In this document: piece after piece, positions 24,819-37,562 of the stretch
Position numbering within the stretch: position 1 is the stretch's first letter
Layout: every line of letters begins with the position of its first letter
Assembly (NCBI RefSeq): GCF_029168945.1
Contig: NC_083602.1
Location: 90,096,027 to 90,160,026 of the forward strand
DNA length: 64,000 nucleotides
Direction of reading: 5' to 3'
From: Cannabis sativa
Taxonomy: Eukaryota; Streptophyta; Magnoliopsida; Rosales; Cannabaceae
Made by a program: the position numbers and the translations under genes
Notes under the pieces: generated by a model
What the model was told of the DNA's origin: nothing
Seen by the model: the letters and a program-made list of their open reading frames with translations, nothing else
Database searches by the model: none

Positions 24819-25580
24819 TTTGAAGAAGAAGGGAAAGAAAAAACTTAAATAATGAGAAGAAGCTACACCACCACACTTGACACTTCAATCATAAGAAACA
24901 AAAATCCCAAAAACAAAATTAAACTTTAATTGTTAGCAAAGATAAAAAAAAGCATTTACAGGAGTATCAAACCATCAAAATCCAACGTCTTCAATGGTAA
25001 ATTCCAGAAAGAACTTCCCTTTAAAAAAAATTAACACTTTCCATCCAAACAAACAAGCTTACGAAGTTACAACAACCATGAACCAGAAAATAAAATAGAG
25101 AGAGATGAAAGAGACGAACCAGCAAAAAAGAAATGAAATTGATTGGAATTATGGAGATCTCGCGGTCCTAAATTGGGTTTTGGTCGCCAGGATCAATGAG
25201 AGTGAGAGAAAGAGAAAGACTCAACCTTTGAGAGAGTGGTGTGGAGATCTTCGAATGGGAGAGTGGGAAATGGGGCTTAAATATCCAATCCCAGCTCTCC
25301 CTCCCAAAAAAAAAAAAAAAAAAAAAAAAAATCTGAAACAATGAATAGAGAGATTGGATTAGAGAAGAAAGAAGAGCCCCCTAATTGAATTGAGCCCCCA
25401 AACAAGAAAGGTGTGAAATTGGATTATGGGAGATAATAGAAAGTTTAAGGTGAAATGATTATGATTAATATTATTCCTGGCAAGAAAACGACAGAGTACC
25501 TTCGAAAACGATGTCGTTTTTCAACTGTAAGTAAAGGTAGGTAGGTCGTGTGGAGGTGGCGGGTAAAGAATAAAGAAAAT
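24654..25580 (-). promoter_or_regulatory. Leader and proximal promoter of TPST
   Basis: Contains the long AG microsatellite and a run of 25 A at about 25306-25330. On the minus strand an acceptor-like TTATGTCAG lies at about 24672, 20 nt before the ATG, so a leader intron containing the microsatellite is possible. No promoter element can be assigned with confidence. Confidence 0.35.
24746..24814. repeat. AG dinucleotide microsatellite, about 34 units
   Basis: An uninterrupted (AG)n run of 69 bp, about 95-160 nt upstream of the TPST start codon (CT on the transcribed strand). Length this large is expected to be polymorphic. Confidence 0.95.
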
Positions 25581-25581
25581 A

Positions 25582-25917
25582 GCAATTTGCGGCACAATCC
25601 TCTTATGTTTTAATTTTTATATATTTAACTTTCTTATTTTTTTTAGTAGCAAAATTCTCTTAAATTTATTTTTCTTTGTAAATTTCACATGCTAATTAAA
25701 TATTACCGTTAAATATCAACTGAATGACCACTGTGTACACCTGTGTATATGTAACAGTAAAATCTCAAAGTCGATAGAGTAGTAATCCAGTTAGTATTTA
25801 ACGGTAATATCTAATTGACACCTTAAATTTACAAAGAAAAATAAACTTAAATGGGTTTTACCACAAAAAAAATAAATAAAAATAAGTGGGTTAAGTGTAA
25901 GGAGGTTTCGCCGCAAA
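25582..25917. repeat. MITE with long inverted repeats
   Basis: Left end AATTTGCGGCACAATCCTCTTA and right end (inverse complement AATTTGCGGCGAAACCTCCTTA) match, and complementary segments continue inward (TTTATTTTTCTTTGTAAATTT with AAATTTACAAAGAAAAATAAA; AATATTACCGTTAAATA with TATTTAACGGTAATAT). About 336 bp; target duplication not resolved; probably Mutator-like. Confidence 0.65.
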
Positions 25918-26961
25918 TTCCTCTAAAAAAAATGCTAGAAGGCACAATTAGCACTCTCTTAGTATTATATCACTATTGATGTAATTAAATATTAAATATC
26001 ATATAATTTATAATATGTTTACTATATAGTATTTGGAATCAGAATAAATTAATAGAGAAATGTAACAGAATAAATAAAAAATAATCGAAATCAATATTTG
26101 TTATATGTTATTTACTAATTTAGAAATAAAATAAGAATAATTTATCAAGAAACGTAATCGGAATGCTTAAATTGACTAAATAGCCTTTTGAGTTAAACTA
26201 TAATATATAATAGTTATTTTGTAAAACATATTATAAAGGATAAAATTATCATTATATATTTAATATTAAAAAATAAAATAAAAATTATTACTCTTGACAT
26301 TCTTTAATCAAGTTCTCTATTTTCTAACTTTAGTAAAGTAAGTAAATAAAATGTAAGAGAATGACTATTTTATTATTGATTTTCAATAATTATTAGTAAA
26401 TATGTTATTAATATATTAACTTTTAGAGAATATGTTAAATTACTACTTACAAGTAATTGTACAACTTAATAATTACACAGTTAATTTTAAATGTATCTTA
26501 AATAATATTAGTAGTAACACAATACTATTACAAAATATATTGAGCTTTATATATTTTAATTTAACCATTCAAAAAGTATTAGTATTAAATACTACTAACA
26601 CCTAATAATAATGTTTTAGTTATAATTGAAGAGTAAAGATATACATGAAAGTTTTTGTTTAAACTATATATTTATCTTAATTAGGACTCACTAATATTTT
26701 GATGCATATTTTACATAATATTAAATGATTTTTTGGTTTCTAAATCACTCCACCAATAGGGGTAAAATAGTAAGAAATAGTGTGTAGTACTTGGGAATTT
26801 GGTCTTGCATTTTACAAAGCTACTTTTCGTCTCAAGACACAACAACCCAAATTTGTAAAATAGAAATAAACAATTGACTTGACTTCTGTCTTTTTAGTCT
26901 TCATTGAGATTGTCTACATATATATTGAGGTTTATTTTCTTTAAGTAAGATTAAGTTTATT
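25918..26961. other. Intergenic, no gene seen
   Basis: AT-rich. A GGCACAATTAGCACTCTC fragment near 25940 resembles the ends of the small MITE family at 37388-37562. Nothing coding. Confidence 0.35.
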
Positions 26962-27135
26962 TTATAAGCGTTGTTTAGTGGTAGAAATTTTTTTATTGAC
27001 ATTCCCTTTTCTTTATTTAGGTCAAGTATTCGAATTTATCATAGCCTCTTTTCATGAGAAACTAGCTTGTTATAACGGGATCATTTTTAATGGGTCAAGA
27101 ACTCTCTCAGGATGCATACCGATGATCCAATTAAA
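26962..27135 (+). repeat. tRNA-derived SINE, second copy
   Basis: A-box-like TTTAGTGGTAGAAAT, B-box-like GTATTCGAATTT about 50 nt later, and a 3' body ending GGATGCATACCGATGATCCAA. The order of motifs matches 4037-4262. Confidence 0.5.
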
Positions 27136-28859
27136 ATAGAATAACCTATAAAATCTCTATAACTAGTACGTAGTCTCCAAAATTATTAAAATTACCAAAA
27201 AAAATAGAAAATAAATCTATTCCACGTAATTATTTTTTAGTTTTATATATATAAAGATTAAGTTTATTTTTAAAGTAATGGTGTAATTCTTAAGTCTAAT
27301 CTCATAAGTATCCAGTATTATTAGTGATTAGTGGGTAATTAAAATATGCATTCCATGCTTCTTAAAGTTTATAAAATCTTTTTGATAAACATCAAACATC
27401 ATTCAATATCTACTTCAATATCTTTTTCACAAACATATTCCTCATATTTTGATTTAATAATTATTATAAAAAATCACTAATTATTTGTAAAATATTATAT
27501 AGTTGTATTAGATAAGAATGATGTTACTGTTATTAAATATCGATATTAAATTACAATAATAACATTATAACATCTAAATCTCTTTCACTACAATACTCAT
27601 ATTAAAATAGTTTCGATTCATATTGTGAGAAAATTGATATGCAAATTTAGAGTACTCAAAATTGGTAAGTGTATCAAAAGTAAGAGATCAAGAGGGGAGG
27701 GACCAGAGCTTGGGAATGACAATGGTGAATGTGACTTTGAAAAACCATGCAAATTCTCATAAACCCAAATCACATTTTTAGCCCTACACTACACTTTCTA
27801 TCACCTATTATAAAATGTTCTTGCTTTGGTGGGACACAGTTCACTCTTCTTCTTCTTCTTCTTTTTCTTATTTTAATGTATTTTGTTTTCTTGTTCCACT
27901 AAGCACAAACACTTAAATTATTGTTATCTTTTTGATAGAAGAATCATTTGTGTACAATATTTATACAACAAAACATTAGGGATTAGGCAAGTACTTTAAA
28001 ATAAAATATATCAAGCTTAAAAAAACTTATAATATACCACAGCATTCATATAAATTTAAACTATCAAGTGTTAGGTGTAAGAGTTTTACTTGATGAATTA
28101 TACATTTGATTTTACATTTTTAATCTCGAGAACCTAAACCCTAGCAAACACATTCTTATTAGTATACTATTATCAATTTATTTTGAGAATAGTTAAATAC
28201 TAGTGGTATTTAATACAACTTGTAATATCACCATTCATTATTAAGATAATTTAACAGTGTTAAAAGTAGAGAGGTTTCTTTTATCTAAAATTTTTTATTA
28301 TCTATTTTAAAAGCATACTTAAACGTACACAAGTCGCAATATTAATGTTACGACTAACATAAAAAGAAATACTCTTAAAAAAACTAAACAATAAGACTTA
28401 ATAAAAAAATAACCCAAATTTCAGTGTATCATTCTCACACATTTTAATTTAATAAATCTAAAAACACCACTAGTATTGGAGACCAATGATTATTTAATAT
28501 GGGATGAGTGGCAAACATTACACAAGTGTAAAGCTCTTTCTACCACTTTCTCTCCAATTCATTTCATTTGTTCCCATATTGGACACACTCACCCCAACTG
28601 CCTCTCCACTCACTGTTTCATAACATTTACTATTAATTTATGTCACAAAAACCCATTTGAGTTATATATATAAATTTGGAAAAAAGGTAAAAACACTAGT
28701 GGAATTTGAAAAATGTAATCTTTACAAAGGTTGAACTTGATTATGCTACATATCACAAACCCAATGATATTTATCTACACAGCCACTGTAAATTGCTTCC
28801 AATTTTCAATATATGAATAAAAGAATGACCAATGACCAATATGCTCATCCTCATTATAT
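27136..28859. other. Intergenic, no gene seen
   Basis: AT-rich; a TTC microsatellite lies at about 27845-27872. A patch at 27690-27850 is less AT-rich but holds no convincing reading frame. The right end is the distal 3' flank of the EDR2-like gene. Confidence 0.35.
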
Positions 28860-28900
28860 ATGATGTCAATCTATATTTATATATGTAAATGTGATGACAT

Positions 28901-28921
28901 ACCCCTAAAAGGTTTAGGGGT
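28901..28921. other. Perfect 9-bp stem-loop in the 3' flank of the EDR2-like gene
   Basis: ACCCCTAAA, a three-base loop, then TTTAGGGGT. It lies about 107 nt downstream of the stop codon of the minus-strand gene, probably in its 3' UTR. Role unknown. Confidence 0.6.
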
Positions 28922-29027
28922 GAGTCTCATGTATTGGGAGATAAATTCACTCTTTCAATGGGTAATGATGAATTGGGATGAATATATCATTATCTATTTT
29001 CTTCTCCATTCAAGTTTTGGGATACTG

Positions 29028-32000
29028 TCATTGAGTCACTAGAATTGCTTTCGATGCATCGAGATGATTAAGGCGACAGGTTCCCAGAAGATACTCAGGG
29101 AGCTCCTCCGTTGTGTTAGCCTGAGAAAGGACGATTCATCGACATTATTACATCAACATTTCATATTGTCATGGTGAAAAAAAAAGGTTGAAGATTGTTC
29201 TACCTGTACAAGAAATGCCATCTCAATAACTAGATTGTTTAGGTACCCAAGAACAAGACTAACTACACCCCTGGCAACCGTCGATGACCCAATATCGATC
29301 CCGAGCTGGATGTAGCCATATGGTTTAGGATTAGCAACATGGATAAAAAAACCACAATAATGTTTCACAACTCAATTTTATCTCTATTATTGGTAGCGAA
29401 ATTTTCTTATAGTTCATACTCCCAGGGCCGATCCTAAAATTTAGTAGACTATAAAAAAAAATATATATTTTTGAGCTTTTATTGTGAAAAAAATGCTGTA
29501 TTTTTTAACATCAGTAACAAAAAAACTGTGTAATTTTACAAGGGGGATTTTTTTTGAGGCTGGACTAGGTGGGCCCTAGGCACAAGCTTAGCCCGCCTAA
29601 GTCCAGGATCGGGCCTAATACTCCCTTATGTAAGGAAACTTAAACAAATTAAAAGTCTTCGTCGAATTTGGCTGTTATCTGCCAAATTCATCTGGCCAAA
29701 TGTACACATTGCCAGACCAATAAAATTATTTGCACCAATAAAAATATGCCACATGTACACGTGTCAGAACGAGCTGGCAGATATCAATCAAATTGGATGA
29801 AAATTTGCTTATGTTTCCTCACATAGGGGAGCATTGCCAAAAAAAAAAAAGAATTAAGTATACCAAAATGAAAACATAAAGGGATTCAACCGCCAATTAC
29901 TATAATATTTATAGACTTAAAGCACATGTGTTTCCTTTAGTCAATTAAGGACAACACAATGCTCAAAACTAAGTTTACTTAAATCCATATATCAATTTAA
30001 TGCTTGTTGATGATTGTACAATGTATAAAGCAATGGAAAAGTATGTGAGCTATTATGAAATTTCATAATGATGGAAAAAGGGTTATCTTTTTCAGTACAT
30101 ACCTCCAAGTAGTTTTTCCCATGAAAATAGTTCATTTCAAGAGCTTGACCAATGAGACATGCTTTCTTTCCCACACTTTGCTTAACAATCCATGAACCCT
30201 GAAAAGTGACAAAAAATCGAGTTTCATTATCATGCGCGTAGCATGACAAGCAGTTTCAAACTTGTTACCACGCAACTTGCATGACGAGACATAGTTTGCA
30301 TACCGAGATTTTACAAATAAGAAACTGATAAAATCACACTTGACGGTTTTGTTTTGAAAAGGAAACTTAACGATTTCAAAGACGAAAATCTAAAAAGCAA
30401 CTTCTCAGTTCTTAAAAATGATCAATTCCTGACTGAAATTTCTATAAAGAACTTAATTTATTTTATGTTTTATGCTTTTCTACATTTGACCAATGCATAT
30501 AATGGAGTGTAAATGTGTTCGGCCTGATCAGTTGCTAATAAACAAATATTAATTTCCTTCTAAAACAAGAATGGTTCACCCGAAAACTACTAAAAACGAT
30601 GTATATTTTCTATTCGGTAAACCTACACATCATTATTGTGGTAATTGAGTGTATAATTGTTTCCAAAGAGACAAGTATCTGATAGAATCATCTTAAGGTA
30701 GAAATATTCTATCAGATATTCCCAAATAAACACCACTAATGAATTTCTCAAGTGATCTTTATTCTGAAAAACAGTGAAAAAGTTACAATAGCTTTCGAGA
30801 GGCTGGTCTCTCCAAATTCTTAATCTTTCGAGAGGATTGGTCTCTCCACAAAGAGTCTACTCTTAGTCTTATCTAACTCCAAGCTAATCTAAATGAGGTT
30901 GCTCCCTCGAAAGACTTAGGCCACTTAAAATTACAATTGGTCTAATTGAATTAAAACACTAAGAAAACTCTATGTACATAAGAGACTAAATATATCATTT
31001 ATGTGATATACAAGATAAGATAAGTCTTAGGCTTATCAATATCTCTATGTGTGTGCATGTATGTGAGATAGAGAGGTCCAAATATTGTTAATTTCTTTTT
31101 CAAAAATAAAATCTTAACTCATCTTATTTGTATATTTAACAAGAAATGGGAACACAAAATCACAGGCAGCTCACAAGCATGATAATTTCATCAAACTCAG
31201 AATTTTCACTCTAATAATCTCGAACTCGATTGACCACAATAAGCATTAGATGTACCAACCTTCGATATATACGGTATGAGCTTAAACCTCGAATTTCTAT
31301 ATGCATCATCCCCCTTGACAAAACTCTCTAGCAACGGTGAATCTTCTAACGGAGTATTCATCATATAGTAAAGCGCTAGGCTATAAGTTGTCGAGCCCGG
31401 GACCTATGTAAACGAAATAAATTGTGAACATCACTATAATGGAAGAAAATCTTCAAACTACAAACACAAAAGGAACATGATATTACCTGTATGTTGACAA
31501 TGAAGAAGAATTCGGATCCACCTTGTGCTGCATATTTCTACAGAAGAAAAATTGTAAAAGTTAAATGATTATCGCGCTGATGAAATCCGTGAAACAATTA
31601 CTACATGCTATGAATTATATCAACAATAATCTTAAAACTTGCAACTATAAAAAACCTGAACAATGCTTTCGGGACGCCCTCCTAGATCGTCTTCACGCTT
31701 GTCAGATCTTAACCAATCAGCAGCAACCATTTGCATTAAGGTGCCCTTCGCCTTAACCTAAAAGTAATGTTATCATTTTCTATCAACACACATTGTGTTC
31801 ACATTAAACGAAAATTATCTTGAGACTGCTTGGCTTGATAGATTAGTTCCAATTAAACAATTTCGATTCTTACCTTCTGACGGTCTTCCAAATAACTCTT
31901 TCCCCGAATTAGGAAAGTAGAGGGATCTGTTGTTGCCCAGCTGCAAGGCAAATTACAAGTTGGATCTTTCGGAAGAGTTGAGCCATAACAGCAGGGAATA

Positions 32001-35000
32001 CTGTTACTGTCTTCCATTGTCATATCTTGTAAGTCTACATAGCCCCTCTTCTGAACTGTAGCATGTGATAGCAATGAAAAATATTATATTGATGAACAAT
32101 TTATTTGCCAATGAATGCTAATACCGAAATAGACACAGAAACGAACCGGCAAGATCATGCAATTTTTTCACAAAACCAGCAGCGGTTGATAACTTTGGGT
32201 GGCGTGCATCCTGAAAATCACAATGTCATCAAAGCTCAACGAGAAAAACATAAGAGAAACCGATAGAAATCATGCCCAGCACAAATATGTCATGGAAAAA
32301 ATACTGCCCAGAGGCAATCTGGCCGAACTAAAGCTACATTAAATCCCGAACACATTAGAGCCTCATCGAAATTTAATAATCAATTATAAGTTTAGTCCAC
32401 AAATAATCATTTGAAATCATGTATTCATACACATAATATTATCATGTGAAACCAATTTCAACATCACTAGAACCACAATCATGTCATTTCGGACTTTTTT
32501 CTTAGAAGACTCGGTTCAACTCATGCAAGTTTATGGATTGATGATCCCCTTATATGGCCATTCAAGATCCTTCAAATGAAAATCTAAACCCCCTTTCTAA
32601 TAATGGTAGTGAAAGAGTATATGTAGCTGCTATTACCTGCGAATTTGTCTCTGGAACGAAATCAGGCACCCAATCATTTTCTGACTGATCATAATCCGAA
32701 GGTTCTGGAACATCAAAGAATTCATCAGCAGCATCATTCAGGCTAACAAGGCTAGCATGTTCTGATGGTGCTTTATCTACTTCTTCGGCTATATTTCCCT
32801 TATTGCTTCCATCTCTAGTCGTTGTTTGAACATCAAATCTGTTCTCCATCTCATTATGACACGACCCGTTATTCATTGTCAACTCTCCAGATGAAAATTC
32901 AGATGAAGAATATCCTTGCTTAGCTTTAAATAATTCCCGCAATGCTATAATTTGAAAAAAATAAACAAACAAACAAACAACATAAGATATGGGACGTTTG
33001 CAGTTACATTGGCGTGTAAAATTCTTTAATAGCTGAAAACTTTACCGGCAACTCTCCCGAGCATTTGGATTGTTATGGATCTAGCTGAAGAGCTACGAAT
33101 ATACGATTTCCAGAATTTCCAATCAATAGCAAGCATGTGTTTTACAACTGATTGTTTCCCTTGATTCACCGGCGATATAACATATCCTCCACCTAAAGAA
33201 AGTGTTAGGCACGAAATTATGTCAATACAATAACACTTCGAATACAAACAACAATTATCAAAACAAAAATTTGTGAGAAATATTATATAATTATAATTTA
33301 TAGTTTCAACTTCTAAAGCGTACATTACTTTTAAGGCAGGCACGAACGTAGCCTTTCTGAGGCGGACATTTCTTGTGATATACGGAATGATAGAGAATAA
33401 CTGTGACAAGAATAATCAAAATATGTAAAATTTATGTATCGATACAATAAGATTGATCAAAACGCGAATACTTCCTCAAACATGATATTACCGTATGTTC
33501 CATCCTCTTCCCTTCTCCAATAACGCCGCAATAATAGATCTCTCCGTTGCATTCCCCTGCAAAATTTGAGAAAGTAATGAATAACGAGAAGAGATACACT
33601 TGCTAAAGGAGATAAAACTTAGAAAATTAGATCATGTACAATAAACTGTGGGACGGGACTGACCATGGTAACCAATCACTATACAACTGCTTGTGAATAA
33701 TATCGGTATGGCCATCAAGGTGTTCAACCACACTGCCCTTGTGGAAACAGAAATCCCACCTACAAGTCAATATGAAAACTTAACTTTTGGCAAGAAACGA
33801 ATTTGCAACTCATATATGAATAAGATTGAAGCATTAATAAACAAAAAATTGGACCTCAAATCCCTCCTTCCTCGCATTGCAACCCGATTTACCAACAGAT
33901 TTTATCAATTTTCTTAATAGTTCTGGTTTCTAAATTTAATAGTGCAGTGCCCTTTTCACTCTTAAATTTAGCAACATACTAGTTAGACATTAAATACGAA
34001 ATTGCTTCTATAGGAACCTTATTTCTTCAGTTAGATTAGGAACTTTGGATACATACATAAATAGCTGAAAGAAATATAGTACTAAATATCTGTGGACAAA
34101 GCAATGTACAATATATAAATCAAAGTCATACAATTTTCAATCTCTGTTTAGGTACCATGTTCCTCGGTATTTTATCTTCAAAACTCATGGTTCATTTTAG
34201 ACAATTTAATCACATCAAAGAGACATAAGTGTGCTCATCAAACTTACTGTGATCTTGAGGGACCAAGAGACATAAGTGTTTGAAAGATGGCTTCTGACGT
34301 TCCATCAACAACACCCACCGCCATTATAGCAGGATGATCGTCCCACTGCTCAAGAGAAGAACATGGATAATAAAAAGGTCTTTTAGAACCCAATGAATGG
34401 GGAATAAACATTTATTTATATTCAAGACAAAAATACCAAGTTATCAACCAACCTTTCCATGAGAGTCTCTATCCTTTGCTTCTTTAAACAATCGTAAACC
34501 TGAAAACGAAAAAATGACAAGAAGTTCATAAACCTGCATAAACCATTGATTTTCGACAAAGCTTCAACTACCCCACAGAAGCTCATTCTCACCATTTTGA
34601 CATCCGAAAATTGTCCATGGAGAAGGCGCGATAACATCTGATGTCATAGGATCTGTATGTGTAGAACAAATAGTCCAATCTATCGCATTAATAGGACTAG
34701 TCTTGCTCGGTCCACCCAATCTATGTGCAGAAAAATGTTGTTTTTAGTTATTTATCGCAAAAGAACTATAAAATTTACTATGCACTGGGTAATAACACAT
34801 CAACTTCACCGAGAATAATGTTAATAAAAACATATCGGGCACAAAGGGAGATCTAGAAGATTGGCGAAATAAGAAAAAGGAATAGTGAGTTACAGGTGTG
34901 TTAAACAAGAATAGTGGACAAGAAGCTATACACCTAAATGATTGCCATCTTCTCTTTGAACAGTTCAAAACATCATCAACTAGTTCTGGACCACCCTGCA

Positions 35001-36400
35001 TATAAGTTTCATTGTTAAGCATTAGTGATAAGCTTAATCAAATTTCCTATAAACTAACAAAACTGATAGGTATAAACCTTTAAAGCTGCTTCTTGAAATG
35101 AATGAATCCACCGTGCTGCTTCTTCGGGACAACTTGCTCCCAACTATGAAATAAAGTACTCAAAATATTAACAAAACTTATTGTCAAGCTAACACACTTT
35201 TTCTCAAACATGTACCTTAAGTTGGTCGTTGTGATTGGAGGTATTGTACAAAGTGAATATGAAGAAGACCTGAAAGTTGTATTAAGAATTGGTTCTTAAT
35301 AAGAAACTAGTGATACTAACTAAATTAGGAAGCTTAAGCAAACAGATGATACATCACCAGTAAAGAAATACATTATATGAAGTCCATACTTTTCGATGAA
35401 TGCTTTCCCGACCATTGTCCATGACGCGAATGCAAGAATCAATAATAGCACTTTTAACAGGTTCCTGAAGATATAAAACATATTATAAGTTTGTAAACCA
35501 AAAACATTGTATGTCAAAAAGATAGAGTGAAAAATATACTACATAAAGGCTACACCTTAATTCAAAGTACATATAAATCAAGATACTAATTGAGCTTCTA
35601 AAGTCTCTTCATGCCATAACTTCACTACTCCATACATTGATTTTGAAAGAAAAATTGTAATAAAGTGCAAGATCTTCCTCAAGAAATAGTAAGAGCTTTT
35701 CAGTACAATTAAGTATTGGGTCCCAAATGATTTAATATAACAACTTTTATAAAATATCGCTAACCATTCTTAAAGTGTCATCTTATAGTGGCGTTAGACA
35801 CCACTGATGCCTAATAGTAATGCTCTATAGTTGGATAAATACTTCCAAACACCTCAAATGATAACATATGGATAACTCTCACATAATAATGCCTATTCTA
35901 TGTACATAGTAACATTAGCTAAATACACCATATTTCATAAACATGGAAAAACAATGACAAACAACACAAATACCACAAATGTAAAACTATTTAAATTTAA
36001 ACAAGCTTGGCCTTAGTTTAATCCCAAACTTGATCTTCCATTAAAATTGAACTGAAATAATAAATAGAATCTTCAAACACACAACACAATAATGACATCT
36101 TCAGTTCTATTATCCTACAATACCATTTTCAAATTCAACACCATAAATACAATCACACACAAGCTTAGAATCCAAAAATTCCAACGAGCTGAATAAACAA
36201 CATCAACTAATCCAAACAAAACTCAATGAATTGAAGCAAAGACAAACCTCATCATTTGAAGAAGGAACTGACTTAAAACTCCTGAGATGGTGATCTTCAA
36301 GAACAAAATACCGTTTCCTTGAGTACTGCAACCCAAACCGATTGGACCTAATGAGATACAACCAACCCTCCATTCTTCCATCAATTTGAGAAGAACCCAT
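29028..36400 (-). CDS. EDR2L: EDR2-like protein: PH, START and DUF1336 (EDR2_C) domains; 21 exons, 734 aa
   Basis: Exons on the minus strand: 36248-36400, 35390-35464, 35216-35269, 35078-35143, 34934-34995, 34593-34720, 34453-34499, 34248-34345, 33664-33759, 33492-33556, 33329-33400, 33046-33192, 32637-32944, 32147-32210, 31874-32055, 31656-31757, 31487-31537, 31260-31403, 30103-30198, 29204-29305, 29028-29120. All are GT-AG and in phase, giving 734 codons plus stop. PH domain about residues 10-116 (MEGWLYLIRS, RKRYFVLEDH, ARWIHSFQEA); lipid-binding START-like domain about 180-354 (AIMAVGVVDGTSEAIF, HTDIIHKQLYSDWLP, WKSYIRSSS); an acidic linker encoded mainly by exon 13 (355-457); EDR2_C/DUF1336 about 485-725 (CSWATTDPSTFLIRGKSYL, AADWLRSD, GSEFFFIVNIQVPGST). 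Arabidopsis EDR2 is a negative regulator of powdery-mildew resistance that binds PI4P and localises to membranes; this sequence fits the EDR2-like branch. Family identity is secure; a defence role for this copy is inference. Several introns hold MITEs. Confidence 0.95.
29423..29617. repeat. hAT-type MITE in intron 19 of the EDR2-like gene
   Basis: Ends CAGGGCCGATCCT and AGGATCGGGCCTA, inverted complements with 11 of 13 matches. Flanked by ATACTCCC on both sides (29416-29423 and 29618-29625; one base overlaps the terminal C), the 8-bp duplication typical of hAT elements. About 195 bp with an AT-rich core and no coding capacity. Related copies at 7995-8400. Confidence 0.85.
29621..29833. repeat. 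Second MITE abutting the hAT MITE, intron 19
   Basis: Left end CTCCCTTATGTAAGGAAAC and right end GTTTCCTCACATAGGGGAG are inverted complements with few mismatches. Complementarity continues inward (ATCTGCCAAATT... with ...GGCAGATAT), so the copy can fold on itself. The superfamily is not assigned. Confidence 0.65.
30676..30718. repeat. Perfect 13-bp inverted repeat in EDR2L intron 18
   Basis: TATCTGATAGAAT and ATTCTATCAGATA are separated by 17 bp. It sits at the start of a less AT-rich stretch of intron 18 (30676-31100) with a repeated CTTTCGAGAG...TGGTCTCTCCA unit at about 30791-30811 and 30828-30848. Probably the edge of an old inserted element. Confidence 0.6.
35695..35835. repeat. Small MITE-like repeat in intron 1 of the EDR2-like gene
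   Basis: Core AATTAAGTATTGGGTCCCA is nearly identical to the copy in TPST (21165-21305). The right end GACACCACTGATGCCTAATA resembles 3750-3780. Boundaries approximate. Confidence 0.4.
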
Positions 36401-36860
36401 TTCGAAAAATCCCAACTTTTTTAACAAATCAAAGACTAAAAATTCGAATTAAATATTGTACATATATATAAATGTATAATACTAAAAATCCATGCAAAAA
36501 ATACAGAAAAATGGTTCCTTTTCTGGGTAAAGCTGAGCTTTTTACAGAAAACTGATTCCGAAGAAGATGAAGACGGTGAATCTCTGAAACCTGTTAAGGA
36601 ATACAGAGAATCACTGCTTTCGTTCTCGGAAATATTGAATTGTTAATATATATATATTTTTTTTCTCTCTGTTATTTAAAAAGAAAAAATGAAGAAGGAA
36701 TAGTTGCTTATAAGAGACAAAGATTGCCTGGCAATACAATGCATGTGAAATTACTAATTTGCCCCTGTCTTGCTTTAACTCAATCACTTTATTTTTTGCC
36801 CTTTTTTTCTTTTTCATGGCAGACAAATTCTTGATTGGCTCCCACTTTTTCCCTTTTTCT
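36401..36860 (-). promoter_or_regulatory. Leader and proximal promoter of the EDR2-like gene
   Basis: Sequence next to the start codon contains A/T microsatellite-like tracts (TATATATATATATTT at about 36646-36662) and CT-rich segments. No transcription start or defined motif can be assigned. Confidence 0.3.
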
Positions 36861-36988
36861 TCTTCTCTCTCTCTTTTATTTTATTTAATTTTTTAATTAA
36901 GATGTGGAGTGTATGTTGATGGATTTATTAATTGATGAGTATTATATTAGGTTAGTGTTTAATATTATTTAAATAAAAAGTAATTTTG

Positions 36989-37349
36989 GAGTAAATATTT
37001 GATTGATTTTTAGTTACAAATTAATACTTAAGTTTAATTTTTTATAGTGATAACTTTTAAAACTTCTGTAAGTATTTAAAGATTAAGTTTTAAGTGAATA
37101 GTCATATGACAGTTTTAGATTGATTTAAATTATTAAATTTTTATTTTTATTTAAAAATTAATATTAATATATCGATAAAAAGATAACGTGTGAATAAGGA
37201 AATGATCATTGATTTAACATTTAATGGTTAAGTACTTATGGAATTTTTGAAAATATAACTTATATATTATTACTGTCAAAGATTAAATATGAGTAGATAT
37301 CTGCAACCAAGAGTTAATTAAACTTAAGTATTTATGCCACAAATTACTC
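36989..37349. repeat. GAGTAATTT-type MITE
   Basis: Right end TTAAACTTAAGTATTTATGC then CACAAATTACTC is the inverse of the family's left end; the left end GAGTAAATATTTGATTG is partly decayed, but the following TTAATACTTAAGTTTAA matches. 361 bp. The internal TTTTTATTTTTATTTAAAAA segment is shared with 40321-40665. Confidence 0.65.
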
Positions 37350-37387
37350 TTAAATAAATGATGTTTTATGAATAATTAGTGGTTTTT

Positions 37388-37562
37388 TAATGAGTATTGC
37401 TAAATGTGTCTAGTATTAATGTGAGGTGACGCTCTATAAATAATAAGCGATTTTTTATAACATGTATTAAAATAAAATAAGCGGGATTAAAATTGAATAT
37501 TAAATTTTATTAACAATGATATTACACTTATAAAGATACTAGACATTATGTGTGTCCTTTAG
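37388..37562. repeat. Small MITE of the intron-dwelling family, better preserved copy
   Basis: Ends AGTATTGCTAAATGTGTCTAG and (inverse complement of the right end) AATACTAAAGGACACACATAA plus TGTCTAGTAT are partly complementary. About 175 bp. Related copies at 3695, 21165, 35695 and 41650. Confidence 0.45.
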
